Part shown: positions 14,556-22,422 of the stretch, piece after piece
How positions within the stretch are numbered: the stretch's first letter is position 1
Layout: every line of letters begins with the position of its first letter
Source of the DNA: Rhodopila sp.
GTDB taxonomy: Bacteria > Pseudomonadota > Alphaproteobacteria > Acetobacterales > Acetobacteraceae
NCBI GenBank assembly: GCA_031291715.1
Contig: JARLIN010000514.1
Location: 1-36,984, forward strand
Length of the DNA: 36,984 nucleotides
Direction: 5' to 3'
Notes under the pieces: model-generated
Database searches by the model: none
Seen by the model: only the letters and a program-made list of their open reading frames with translations
Told to the model about the DNA's origin: nothing
Made by a program: the position numbers and the translations under genes

Positions 14556-15299
14556 ATGTGTCGGATCGCCTTGGTTCGGATGGCTGCGTTGCTGCTGCCG
14601 TTCCTGGCGCTTGCGCCGGCAAGGGCGGATGACGTCGATGTAGCGCTGGTGCTGGTCTCTGACGTCTCCCGCAGCATCGACGACGGCGAATACAAGCTGG
14701 AGAAGGACGGCTACGCCAGCGCGTTCACCAATCAGCGCGTGCTGGACGCGATCCGGGGCGGGCCAGCGGGCAAGATCGCCGTCGCCTACGTGGAGTTCGC
14801 CAGCAGCTTCGAGGTCCGCACGGTGCTCGACTGGACCGTGATCGGCGACCAGGCGTCGGCGCAGGCATTCGTCAGCCATCTCGCCGCTGCGCCACGGTCC
14901 TTTTGGGGCCGCACCGCGATCAGTGCCGGCGTCGATCAGGCGGTGCAGCTTCTCGCCGAAAGCGGACTGAATGCCACGCGCCACGTCATCGACGTCTGCG
15001 GCGATGGCACGAACAATGCGGGGCGGGAGATCACCGAGGCGCGCGACGATGCGTTGAAGACCGGCGCCATCATCAACGGACTGGCGATCATCAACGACCA
15101 TCCGGTGTCCTGGACGTTCGCGCATGTTCAACCGCCGGGCGGCCTTGCGAATTACTATCGGGAGAACGTGACAGGCGGCCCGGGCAGCTTCGTGCTTGAA
15201 GTGCACGACTTCGCCACCTTCGGCGAGGCGATGACCCGCAAGCTGGTCAACGAGATCGTCAGGGGACCGTCCGCATCGAAATTCGCTGCCAGCCCCTAG
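14556..15299 (+). CDS. Exported DUF1194 (von Willebrand A-like) protein
   Basis: 247 residues. A signal peptide (residues ~1-24, cleaved after PARA) is followed by a vWA-like fold with the metal-site motif D36-x-S38-x-S40 (VSDVSRSI). Characteristic DUF1194 blocks follow: YVEFASSFEVRTVLDWTVIG, FWGRTAISAGVDQAVQLLAE, HVIDVCGDGTNNAGREITEA and GLAIINDHPV. It is periplasmic by its signal. vWA domains bind partners through a divalent metal, but no biochemical role is established for this family. GGGAGGG lies upstream of the ATG. The next gene begins 31 bp downstream on the same strand. Confidence 0.9.
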   Translation: MCRIALVRMAALLLPFLALAPARADDVDVALVLVSDVSRSIDDGEYKLEKDGYASAFTNQRVLDAIRGGPAGKIAVAYVEFASSFEVRTVLDWTVIGDQASAQAFVSHLAAAPRSFWGRTAISAGVDQAVQLLAESGLNATRHVIDVCGDGTNNAGREITEARDDALKTGAIINGLAIINDHPVSWTFAHVQPPGGLANYYRENVTGGPGSFVLEVHDFATFGEAMTRKLVNEIVRGPSASKFAASP

Positions 15300-15330
15300 G
15301 CCGGCGGCGCGTAAGCCATGGGGGAGTTGG

Positions 15331-16326
15331 ATGGGACTGCTGATCAACGGCGTGTGGCAGGAGCATGAGCCGGACGTATCCAAGGACGGGCATTTCGAGC
15401 GCGGGACCAGTTCGTTCCGCAACTGGGTGACTCCGGACGGGCGGCCCGGACCAACCGGGCAGGATGGGTTCCGCGCGATGGCGGGCCGCTATCACCTGTA
15501 TGCCTCGCTAGCCTGCCCCTGGGCGCACCGGACGCTGATCATGCGGGCGCTGAAGGGGCTTCAGGACATCATTCCGATATCGATAACCAATTGGCTGATG
15601 GCGGAGCATGGCTGGACCTTCGCCCCTGGAGAGGGCGTGATCCCCGACCAGCTCTACAACAGCCGCTATCTGTATGAGCTTTATGTACGCGCCGACGACA
15701 CATACAGCGGCCGGGTAACGGTGCCGATCCTGTGGGACCACCACACCCAGACGATCGTCAACAACGAATCCTCGGAAATCATCCGCATGTTCGGCACGGC
15801 CTTCGACCATGCCGGCGCGAAGCCGGGTGACTACTATCCGATACCATTGCGGGCCGAGATCGACGCGGTGAACAAGCGGATTTACGAAACGCTCAACAAC
15901 GGCGTTTACAAGGCCGGCTTCGCAACTACCCAGTCGGCCTACGAGGCGGCGGTCGGTCCGCTGTTCAGCACACTGGACTGGTTGGAAGATCGCTTGTCCC
16001 AGTCACGCTATTTGTTCGGGAACACGCTGACGGAGGCGGATATTAGGCTGTTCACCACGCTGGTCCGTTTCGATTCCGTCTATCATGGGCACTTCAAGTG
16101 CAACATCCGGCGGATCGTCGATTACAAGAACCTCTGGGCCTATACACGCGACATATTCCAGCTTCCCGGAATCGCAGCGACGGTCGATTTCGGCCACATC
16201 AAGCGGCACTATTACATGAGCCACCGGCGCATCAATCCGACCGGGATCGTGCCTGTTGGGCCGACGCTGGATTTCGAGACATCGGTGGACCGTACCCGCG
16301 GCATTGATTCGCTGATCGTCTTCTGA
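15331..16326 (+). CDS. yqjG: Glutathionyl-hydroquinone reductase (xi-class GST, YqjG/ECM4 family)
   Basis: 331 residues. Reduces glutathionyl-hydroquinones to hydroquinone and glutathione disulfide in the cytoplasm. The active-site Cys62 sits in YASLACPWAHR, the family signature. Other markers are the N-terminal block GHFERGTSSFRNWV, VTVPILWDHHTQTIVNNESS (the GST glutathione-binding region) and a C-terminal helical part containing LFGNTLTEADIRLFTTLVRF. Length matches the family (about 320-330). GGGGGAG sits just before the ATG. It precedes an aldo/keto reductase on the same strand, a plausible redox or detoxification pairing, but with a 74-bp gap. Confidence 0.95.
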   Translation: MGLLINGVWQEHEPDVSKDGHFERGTSSFRNWVTPDGRPGPTGQDGFRAMAGRYHLYASLACPWAHRTLIMRALKGLQDIIPISITNWLMAEHGWTFAPGEGVIPDQLYNSRYLYELYVRADDTYSGRVTVPILWDHHTQTIVNNESSEIIRMFGTAFDHAGAKPGDYYPIPLRAEIDAVNKRIYETLNNGVYKAGFATTQSAYEAAVGPLFSTLDWLEDRLSQSRYLFGNTLTEADIRLFTTLVRFDSVYHGHFKCNIRRIVDYKNLWAYTRDIFQLPGIAATVDFGHIKRHYYMSHRRINPTGIVPVGPTLDFETSVDRTRGIDSLIVF

Positions 16327-16400
16327 CTGTTTGACGGAATGCGTCCCCCGCGCAGAACGGGGACGGACCTTTCGCAGAACAATCCTGGGAGCAAGCCGCC

Positions 16401-17339
16401 ATGGAAATCCGCAATCTCGGCCAGTCCGGCCTGCGCGTGTCGTCGATCGGGCTGGGCTGCAACAATTTTGGCGGCCGGATCGATGAGACGGCGACGAAAG
16501 CGGTGATCCACAAGGCGCTCGACCTTGGCATCACGCTGTTCGACACCGCTGATGTGTATGGCGAACGCGGCGGCTCCGAGACGGTGATGGGCAACATTCT
16601 GGGCGCCGACCGCAAGCGGATCGTGCTGGCCACGAAGTTCGCCGCGCCGATGGACGATAGCGGCGAGAAGGTCGGGGGCTCGCGCAGGTATATCATGGCG
16701 GCGGTGGAAGACAGTTTACGCCGCCTGAAGACCGACTGGATCGACTTGTATCAGATGCACCGGGTTGACCCGCTCACCCCGATCGAGGAGTCGCTCCGCG
16801 CGCTGGATGACCTGATCCGGCAGGGGAAGGTGCGCTACATCGGCTGCTCGAATTTTCCCGCCTGGCAGATGACCGAGGCGGCCTGGACCGCGCGCACCGC
16901 CGGGCTGAACGGCTTCGTCAGTTGCCAGGACGAATACTCGCTGGTCCACCGCGCCCCCGAAGCCGAACTGATGCCCGCAGCCCGCAAGCTGGGCTTCGGC
17001 CTGCTGCCGTATTTTCCGCTGGCGAGCGGACTGCTGACCGGCAAATATCGCCGCAACACCCCCCTGCCCGCCGGCACGCGCCTGGCGAAAACCCAGCGTC
17101 TGGCGGACCGTTACCTGACCGGACGCAACTGGGAGATCTCCGAACGCCTGGGGGATTTCGCCGAGACGCGGGGACACACGATGCTGGAACTGGCGTTCTC
17201 CTGGCTGCTGACCCAGCGTCCGGTCGCGAGCGTCATCGCCGGCGCGACACGGCCCGAGCAGCTGGAGCAGAACGTCAAGGCCGGGGATTGGGCGCTGACG
17301 ACGGAGGAATTGGCGGAGATCGACCGGATCGCGAGCTAG
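16401..17339 (+). CDS. Aldo/keto reductase
   Basis: 312-residue NADPH-dependent oxidoreductase with an (alpha/beta)8-barrel. The catalytic tetrad is visible: Asp48 and Tyr53 (LFDTADVYGERGG), Lys79 (VLATKFAAP) and His120 (IDLYQMHRVDP). The cofactor end is VASVIAGATRPEQLEQNVKA. It resembles the YajO/Tas-like subgroup acting on small aldehydes or ketones; the substrate is unknown. GGGAG precedes the ATG by about nine bases. Its TAG stop is part of an inverted repeat shared with the stop of the convergent CoA-transferase gene. Confidence 0.92.
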   Translation: MEIRNLGQSGLRVSSIGLGCNNFGGRIDETATKAVIHKALDLGITLFDTADVYGERGGSETVMGNILGADRKRIVLATKFAAPMDDSGEKVGGSRRYIMAAVEDSLRRLKTDWIDLYQMHRVDPLTPIEESLRALDDLIRQGKVRYIGCSNFPAWQMTEAAWTARTAGLNGFVSCQDEYSLVHRAPEAELMPAARKLGFGLLPYFPLASGLLTGKYRRNTPLPAGTRLAKTQRLADRYLTGRNWEISERLGDFAETRGHTMLELAFSWLLTQRPVASVIAGATRPEQLEQNVKAGDWALTTEELAEIDRIAS

Positions 17340-17375
17340 AGCAGTTTCACCCGCGCCTCCGACGATAACGCTCTA
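17337..17375. repeat. Inverted repeat whose arms contain both convergent stop codons
   Basis: TAGAGC (17337-17342) and GCTCTA (17370-17375) are perfect 6-bp arms around a 27-nt segment ending GACGATAAC. The first three bases are the aldo/keto reductase TAG, and the last three, read on the minus strand, are the CoA-transferase TAG. It may serve as a bidirectional transcript end. The interior resembles a short dispersed sequence I recall from other Rhodospirillales genomes; that memory is unverified. Confidence 0.5.
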
Positions 17376-18557
17376 AATCGCCCCTGCCCGTTTCAGTTCC
17401 TCAACGTCCAGCCCCAGCCACCCGCCATATACATCCAGGTTGTGCTGCCCCAGCGACGGGCTGGGCACCGGCGCGACCCGATCGGCCCCATGCAGCCGCA
17501 ACGGGGAGTTCGGCACGATGATCGATCCCAATGACGGATGCTCGATCCGCTCCAGCATGCCGCGCTCATGCATGTGCGGATCGTTCATCACCTCGATCGC
17601 GTCGCGCACCGCGGCAACCGGGATCTTGTAGCGCTTCGCCGCCGCGACAACCTCCATCTTGCCCAGGCCGATGGTCCAGGCGGTGACGAGCGCCTCGGTC
17701 GCGTCCATGTTCTCGGTGCGCGCCGTATTGGTGTTGAACCGAGGGTCATCCAGCAGATCGGCCCGCCCCATCGCCCGCAGCAGATTCTGCCAGTGCCCCT
17801 CGGTCACGACATGGATCGCCACCCAGCCGTCCTTGGTCTGGAACGCGTTGTACGGCGCACTCGACAGGCCAGCCTGACGGTTGCCCGCCCGCGGCGGCAC
17901 CTTCCCCGTCCGCAAATGGTACTCGTAGCTGGAGGCGAGCGTCGGATACACCGCCTCCTGCATCGCCACTTCCACCAACTGCCCCTGCCCCGTTGTCATC
18001 CGCTGCAGCAGCGCCGTCATCACCGCCGCGTACAGGTGAATGCCGCCCATGAAATCGACCAGCGTGGGGCCCGCCTTCATCGGCGGCCCATCCGGATCGC
18101 CGGTGACGCTCATGATGCCGGAGGCCGCCTGGATCGTGAAATCCATCGCCAGATTGTTCCGATCCGGCCCGGTGATGCCGAAGCCGGTTCCGGTCGCATA
18201 GACCAGCCGGGGATTCACTTCTTTCAGCACATCGTAACCAACGCCGAGCCCGTCCAACGTGCCGGGCGAGAAATTCTCCAGCAGCACATCGGCCTTGCCA
18301 ACCATCTGCTTCAGCAGGTCTCTTCCGGCGTCTGACTTCAGGTTCAGCGTCACCGCGCGCTTGTTGGCGTTCAGCATCGCCATCGGCAGCGTCGTGTCGC
18401 CGCCGGCCGCGAGCACCCGCCGGCGCAGCGGCTCACCGCCCGGCGGCTCGATCTTGATCACGTCCGCTCCGGCCTTGGCCATCAGCATGGTGGCGTAGGG
18501 CCCTTGGAAAATCTGGCCGAAATCCAGGACGGTGATGCCCGCCAAGGGGGTGGTCAT
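17373..18557 (-). CDS. CaiB/BaiF (class III) CoA-transferase
   Basis: 394 residues. Moves CoA between acyl-CoA and a carboxylic acid through an aspartyl intermediate. The catalytic Asp is Asp139 (RNNLAMDFTIQAASG). Other family blocks are GITVLDFGQIFQGPYATMLM at the N-terminus, GADVIKIEPPGGEP, NANKRAVTLNLKSDAGRDLL, DVLLENFSPGTLDGLG, and AVRDAIEVMNDPHMHERGM near the C-terminus. Members include formyl-, carnitine- and succinyl-CoA transferases, and the acid used here cannot be told. GAGGA lies seven bases before the ATG. It stands alone on the minus strand, convergent with the aldo/keto reductase. Confidence 0.95.
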   Translation of the reverse strand: MTTPLAGITVLDFGQIFQGPYATMLMAKAGADVIKIEPPGGEPLRRRVLAAGGDTTLPMAMLNANKRAVTLNLKSDAGRDLLKQMVGKADVLLENFSPGTLDGLGVGYDVLKEVNPRLVYATGTGFGITGPDRNNLAMDFTIQAASGIMSVTGDPDGPPMKAGPTLVDFMGGIHLYAAVMTALLQRMTTGQGQLVEVAMQEAVYPTLASSYEYHLRTGKVPPRAGNRQAGLSSAPYNAFQTKDGWVAIHVVTEGHWQNLLRAMGRADLLDDPRFNTNTARTENMDATEALVTAWTIGLGKMEVVAAAKRYKIPVAAVRDAIEVMNDPHMHERGMLERIEHPSLGSIIVPNSPLRLHGADRVAPVPSPSLGQHNLDVYGGWLGLDVEELKRAGAI

Positions 18558-18636
18558 TGGAGAATCCTCATATTGAAACCGCGTTGGGTTCGACCATAAG
18601 GGGTATGATCGGCGATGGCGACAGCATGGCAGGCCG

Positions 18637-18861
18637 CTACGCGCCGCAGGTTACGACGGGTGCAGACAGCCCAGCGACTTGGCCGCACGCCTCCGCGAAA
18701 TCGGTGAGCACTGTGCCGGTTTGCCCGACTACGACACACGCAGCCCGGACGAGATCGTCGGCTACTACCAACCGCCGCTGTCGCCGACTCTTCCGGCGAT
18801 AACGGCGGTTGGTATCGCGCGCGGGGTTGGCGGGGCGGCCGCGCGCCAAACCCAGACTCAT
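18637..18861 (-). CDS. Arg-rich small ORF starting inside a duplicated structured element
   Basis: 74 codons starting MSLGLARGRPANPARDTNRR, then YRRKSRRQRRLVVADD and an ordinary-looking C-terminal half (TVLTDFAEACGQVAGLSAP). The first 29 codons recur at the window end (36898-36984) with four base differences, three of them synonymous in this frame. That hints at coding but is a small sample. There is no clear ribosome site. The frame starts 17 bp after the MFS stop, and the repeat begins 6 bp after it. It could be a fragment of a larger gene or non-coding DNA. Confidence 0.3.
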   Translation of the reverse strand: MSLGLARGRPANPARDTNRRYRRKSRRQRRLVVADDLVRAACVVVGQTGTVLTDFAEACGQVAGLSAPVVTCGA

Positions 18862-18872
18862 GCCAACCGCCG
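18775..18872 (-). repeat. 98-nt structured element, copy 1 (copy 2 inverted at 36887-36984)
   Basis: 93 of 98 bases match the element at the window end. On the minus strand the outer stem is CGGCGGTTGG...CCAACCGCCG (10/10). An inner stem GGGTTTGGCG / CGCCAACCC lies within it. A further CGGCGGTTGG follows downstream, so an alternative hairpin could form. The left edge is sharp: similarity stops at CGGCGG, six bases past the MFS stop. The right edge cannot be set because copy 2 is cut by the window end. No transposase or target duplication was seen. Confidence 0.8.
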
Positions 18873-18878
18873 CAACCT

Positions 18879-20258
18879 TCACGCCGCCAACCGGCTGAAA
18901 CTCACGCACGCCGCCACCGCCGCCGCCCCGGTCGCGATGAACAACGCCACCGTGGTGCCGTTGTGCGGAAACGCCGTGAACACCAGCGCCACCAGGGCCG
19001 CGCCCATCGACTGCCCCAGCAGTCGAGCGGTCGCCTGCATCCCGCTCGCCCCACCCGTGCGGATGGGCGGGGCCGAAGTGATGATTGCCCGATTGTTCGG
19101 CGTATTGAAAAAGCCGAACCCGATCCCGCACACCGTCACACGCCAGATGATGTCGAATGTGGTCGGGTGGTCCGGCAGCAGGCCCATCGCCAGCAGGCCG
19201 AGCGTCATGACGGCCATGCCGCAACCGCCAAGCAACCCCGCCGGGTATTTGTCCGCCAGCCGCCCGGCGAACGGGGCGATCACAGCGACCACCAGCGGCC
19301 AGGGAGTCATCAGCAGACCGGTCGTGACCTGATCCAGCTCGAACCGGTGCTGGAACAGGAATGGCATCGACACCTGCGCGACCGACTGCGCGATGAACGA
19401 ACAGATCGAACTCGCCACCGACAGGGCGAACAGCGGGATGCGCAACAGATCGACCGGCAGCAGCGGTGCGGTACGGCTGAGCTGGCGCACAACCAGGACG
19501 AAGCCGGACACCGCGGCGATGACCAGTTCAATCCCGACATGGACCCATGAATCGCCGTGACCCATCTCGGACACGCCGAACAGCAACGTGCCGAACGCCA
19601 CCGCTTGCAGCGCCGCGCTGCCGATGTCGAACTTGATGCCGGACCGCGGCGTCAGCGGCAGCGTACGCAGGGCGATGACCACGGCCAGGATGCCCAGCGG
19701 CACGTTCACCGCGAACAGCCACGGCCACGGCGCGACCGCCAGGATCGCGGCCGCGACCGATGGCCCCAGCGCCGAGGCGATCGACCCGACCGTGGCGTTC
19801 AGCCCGACGCCTCGCCCGAGCCAGCGGCGGGGATAGATGAAGCGGATCAGGGCGCTGTTGACACTCATAATGCCGGCCGCGCCGAAGCCTTGCAGCATGC
19901 GGGCGATGATCAGCGTCGGCAGCGACGACGACAGCGCGCAGGCCAGCGACGCCAGGGTGAACAGCACCAGCCCCGCCTGGTAAATACGCCGGTAACCATA
20001 GATTTCGCCGAGCGACGACAGCGGCAGCAGGGAAATCGTGACCGCGAGCTGATACGCGTTCACCACCCAGATCGAATTCGCCGGCGAGGTGTTGACCTCC
20101 CGCGCGATGGTCGGCAGCGCGACGTTGGCGATGCCTCCATCCAGAACCGCCAGGGTCAGCCCAAGGGCGATCGTCAGGATCGCCCACATCCGCTGCGGCA
20201 TAGGCACGCCATCGTCGGCGGGCAAGCTGGGTTTGGCGGGGATGGAGATGTCGGGCAT
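18879..20258 (-). CDS. MFS transporter, DHA2 (14-helix drug:H+ antiporter) family
   Basis: 459-residue inner-membrane proton antiporter. Markers are the N-terminal LTLAVLDGGIANVALPTIAR (motif D1-like), GEIYGYRRIYQAGLVLF (motif A-like), RMLQGFGAAGIMSVNSALI (motif B-like), the motif C-like region GLNATVGSIASALGPSVAAA, and late helices with PPIRTGGASGMQATARLLGQ. A family of 14 helices fits the length and hydrophobicity. The substrate is unknown, typically a drug or toxic compound. The start at 20258 (MPDISIPAKPSLPADDGVPM) overlaps the upstream glycosyltransferase stop as TAATG, so translational coupling is likely. A longer frame up to 20711 is only an antisense-free extension through that gene. 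Confidence 0.93.
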   Translation of the reverse strand: MPDISIPAKPSLPADDGVPMPQRMWAILTIALGLTLAVLDGGIANVALPTIAREVNTSPANSIWVVNAYQLAVTISLLPLSSLGEIYGYRRIYQAGLVLFTLASLACALSSSLPTLIIARMLQGFGAAGIMSVNSALIRFIYPRRWLGRGVGLNATVGSIASALGPSVAAAILAVAPWPWLFAVNVPLGILAVVIALRTLPLTPRSGIKFDIGSAALQAVAFGTLLFGVSEMGHGDSWVHVGIELVIAAVSGFVLVVRQLSRTAPLLPVDLLRIPLFALSVASSICSFIAQSVAQVSMPFLFQHRFELDQVTTGLLMTPWPLVVAVIAPFAGRLADKYPAGLLGGCGMAVMTLGLLAMGLLPDHPTTFDIIWRVTVCGIGFGFFNTPNNRAIITSAPPIRTGGASGMQATARLLGQSMGAALVALVFTAFPHNGTTVALFIATGAAAVAACVSFSRLAA

Positions 20259-21217
20259 TAGGGGGGAAGGCTTTCCAGGACTGCCTCGACCGGAAGATCG
20301 GTCAGGTTCGGTCGCTGCAAGACGCGCGTCCAACGTCCGCGCGGCGCGCATTGCGCCGGGTTTGAATCGTTTGAAAACAAAGTAATGGCCGCACATCCCG
20401 CGGTGGCGATCAAATGCATCGGTCCGGTGTCGTTGCCCACCGCGAACCGGGCGGCCCGCGCCAGGTCGGCCAGGTCTCCGAAGCTGGTCTGGCCGATGAG
20501 GTTGATCGCGGCAGGGATGTTCGCCGCCAGCCCGTTCTCGGCCGCGCCGCCCACGATCACCGATGCGATCCCCCGCTCCGCCAGACGTTCCGCCAGCGCC
20601 TGGTAGTGCTCCGCCGGCCACCGCTTCACCAGCCGATCCGGCGAACTGCCCGGCACCAGCAGTGCGAAATCGGCTGGCAGACCGAAACGCCCGATATCGC
20701 CCCGGCACCACGACAGATCGGCCGGCGGGAACATGCTGATCCCCGCCTGACGCAACTGGCCCTGCTGCCGCTCGGTGTCGTGCAGGACGTTACGCCGAGG
20801 GTCACGGTCCGGCAGGGCACAGCCGAACGCGATCCCCGACCATTCCGGGCGGTGCTTCGCTGGAAACAGATGAAAGTAGCGGGACGACCGCGCCGAGGTC
20901 TGCAGATCATAGACCCGGGAGAAGTGCCCGGCCGTCAGCATCCGCCCCAACCTGCGCAGGCCTGGCAGATCCCACCGGGCTGGCCGTGCGTCCACCAGCA
21001 CGTCATCGAAGTACGGAAAGGTGCGGAGCCAGTCGGCGAAAGGCGCACTGGTCAATACGCTGATCCGCGCGTTCCGGTGGTGCTGGCGGATCGCGGCGAA
21101 AGCGGCGAGTGAGAGAATGATATTCCCGAATGCCCCCAGCTTGACGATCAGGACGTTCTGCCGGCCTGTTTCCGCATGGGGTGAATTATCCATTGTCGTC
21201 TGATCACGCCGAGCCAT
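20258..21217 (-). CDS. Glycosyltransferase family 9 (heptosyltransferase-like)
   Basis: 319 residues. GT9 enzymes add ADP-heptose to lipopolysaccharide core on the cytoplasmic face of the inner membrane. The N-terminal block is VLIVKLGAFGNIILSLAAFA, the middle one FALLVPGSSPDRLVKRWPAE, and the donor-site signature is FAVGNDTGPMHLIATAGC with a following FSNDSNPAQCAPRG. It is slightly short for WaaC/WaaF (about 320-350) but complete in outline. GGAG lies five bases before the ATG at 21217; the in-frame Met nine codons on is an alternative. It is the first gene of a unit with the MFS transporter. The acceptor is unknown. Confidence 0.9.
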   Translation of the reverse strand: MARRDQTTMDNSPHAETGRQNVLIVKLGAFGNIILSLAAFAAIRQHHRNARISVLTSAPFADWLRTFPYFDDVLVDARPARWDLPGLRRLGRMLTAGHFSRVYDLQTSARSSRYFHLFPAKHRPEWSGIAFGCALPDRDPRRNVLHDTERQQGQLRQAGISMFPPADLSWCRGDIGRFGLPADFALLVPGSSPDRLVKRWPAEHYQALAERLAERGIASVIVGGAAENGLAANIPAAINLIGQTSFGDLADLARAARFAVGNDTGPMHLIATAGCAAITLFSNDSNPAQCAPRGRWTRVLQRPNLTDLPVEAVLESLPP

Positions 21218-21303
21218 GAATCTCCGTATCAGCGTGGTGTCGAGCCGGCAACGGGCAGTAAAGATACCCGCCGGTTTTAAGGGTGACGCTCGTCCCTACA
21301 GAT

Positions 21304-21389
21304 CGTCATGGCCCCAGGAAAGTCCGGGCCATTTGAACCAATGCCGTGCCGCGACAGAGGGTCCGGACTTGCGCGTGCCGGCCATGACG
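21304..21389 (+). repeat. Dispersed ~85-nt palindrome, copy A
   Basis: Runs from CGTCATGGCC to GGCCATGACG, with an inner pairing AAGTCCGG (left) / CCGGACTT (right) and a loop containing ATGCCGTGCCGCG. It is in the same orientation as copy C (26177-26259) and inverted relative to copy B. It lies between the divergent-side starts of GT9 and the 3' end of the deacetylase gene. It is non-coding. Confidence 0.85.
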
Positions 21390-21408
21390 TTGGTGGGACG
21401 CGTGAACC

Positions 21409-22314
21409 TCAGGCAAGCGATGGCGCCGGGAAATTCGCGACCCAGTGGCGGGCGATGTCCAGGCGCCGCGTTACCCAGACGCCGTCAAACCGGGCAATGT
21501 GATCCAGCAACCGCTGCAATCCCGCCGCCCGCGCTGGATGGCCAATCAGGCGCATATGCAGGCCGATCGACAGCATCTTCGGCTGTGTCCGGCCCTCCTG
21601 ATACAGGAAGTCGAAGGCGTCGCGGCAATAGTGGAAGAAGTCGTCGCCGGTGCCGAACGCGCCGCGGCCGAATTTCGCATCGTTGGTGGACAGGCTGTAC
21701 GGCACGACCAGATGCGGCTTGCCTTCGACAATGCTCCAGTATGGCAACTCATCATCATAGGCATCTGAATCATAAAGAAAGCCGCCTTCCTCGACCAGCA
21801 AGCGTCGCGTGTTCACGCCCGGCCCGCTGCGGCAGTACCAGCCAAGCGGCCGTTCCCCCATGGTGGCTTGAATCGAGGCGACGGCGCGGGCGATCCGCTC
21901 CCGCTCGACGTCTTCGGGCAATTCGAAATGCTTCTCCCAGCGCCAGCCATGGCAGCAGACGTCGTAGCCGGCCTGTTTGATCGCCGCGGCCGCCGGTTTG
22001 TTTCGTTCCAGCGCCAGGGCGCAGCCGAAGATCGTCATCGGCAGGCCGCGCTCCTGGAACAGCCGCAAAATGCGCCAGAAGCCGACCCGGCTGCCATAGG
22101 CGAACATGCCCTCGGCCGCCAGGTCACGACCGGCCACGCCCGGGCTGTTGGCGCCATATTCCGTCAGCCCCCATTCGGACGCCGAATCACCATCAGGAAC
22201 AGAGGGTTCCGAACCTTCTTCGAAATTCAGCACGAAGTTGACCGCCAGCCGCGCCTTCCCGGGCCAGTTGGGATTGGGTGGGTGGGCACCATAGCCGATC
22301 AGATCGCGATCCAT
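21409..22314 (-). CDS. puuE: Polysaccharide deacetylase-fold protein, PuuE allantoinase-like
   Basis: 301 residues with a NodB-type fold. The N-terminus ends LAVNFVLNFEEGSEPSVPDG, typical of the PuuE group (FVLNYEEG). Further blocks are WRILRLFQERGLPMTIFGCA, YDVCCHGWRWEKHFELP, CRSGPGVNTRRLLVEEGGFL, YDSDAYDDELPYW and SIGLHMRLIGHPARAAGLQR. PuuE proteins convert allantoin to allantoate in ureide use and, unlike DAL-type allantoinases, are not amidohydrolases. No other purine-degradation gene is nearby, so allantoinase is the best guess and another cyclic amidase is possible. GGGAGGA sits seven bases before the ATG. Confidence 0.85.
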   Translation of the reverse strand: MDRDLIGYGAHPPNPNWPGKARLAVNFVLNFEEGSEPSVPDGDSASEWGLTEYGANSPGVAGRDLAAEGMFAYGSRVGFWRILRLFQERGLPMTIFGCALALERNKPAAAAIKQAGYDVCCHGWRWEKHFELPEDVERERIARAVASIQATMGERPLGWYCRSGPGVNTRRLLVEEGGFLYDSDAYDDELPYWSIVEGKPHLVVPYSLSTNDAKFGRGAFGTGDDFFHYCRDAFDFLYQEGRTQPKMLSIGLHMRLIGHPARAAGLQRLLDHIARFDGVWVTRRLDIARHWVANFPAPSLA

Positions 22315-22422
22315 CTGGATCCTCCCTTTCGCCGATGCCCCAGGATACAGGCCCTACGGATGCGATGCGAAGCGGCAGCTTCCGCATTGACCTTTGATGG
22401 CATCGCGCCGAAAAGCCCGCTC

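Noticed and set aside
18679-19332. 217-codon plus-strand frame over the MFS 3' end
   Set aside because: It is antisense to the transporter, and in the repeated part its differences between the two copies are mostly non-synonymous, unlike the minus-strand frame.
20259-20711. N-terminal extension of the MFS transporter
   Set aside because: It reads through the 3' part of the GT9 gene in another frame; MPDISIPAKP at 20258, coupled by TAATG, is a better start.
21868-22422. Upstream extension of the ELM1 frame
   Set aside because: It is antisense to the PuuE-like gene and rich in Arg; the family start fits 22423.
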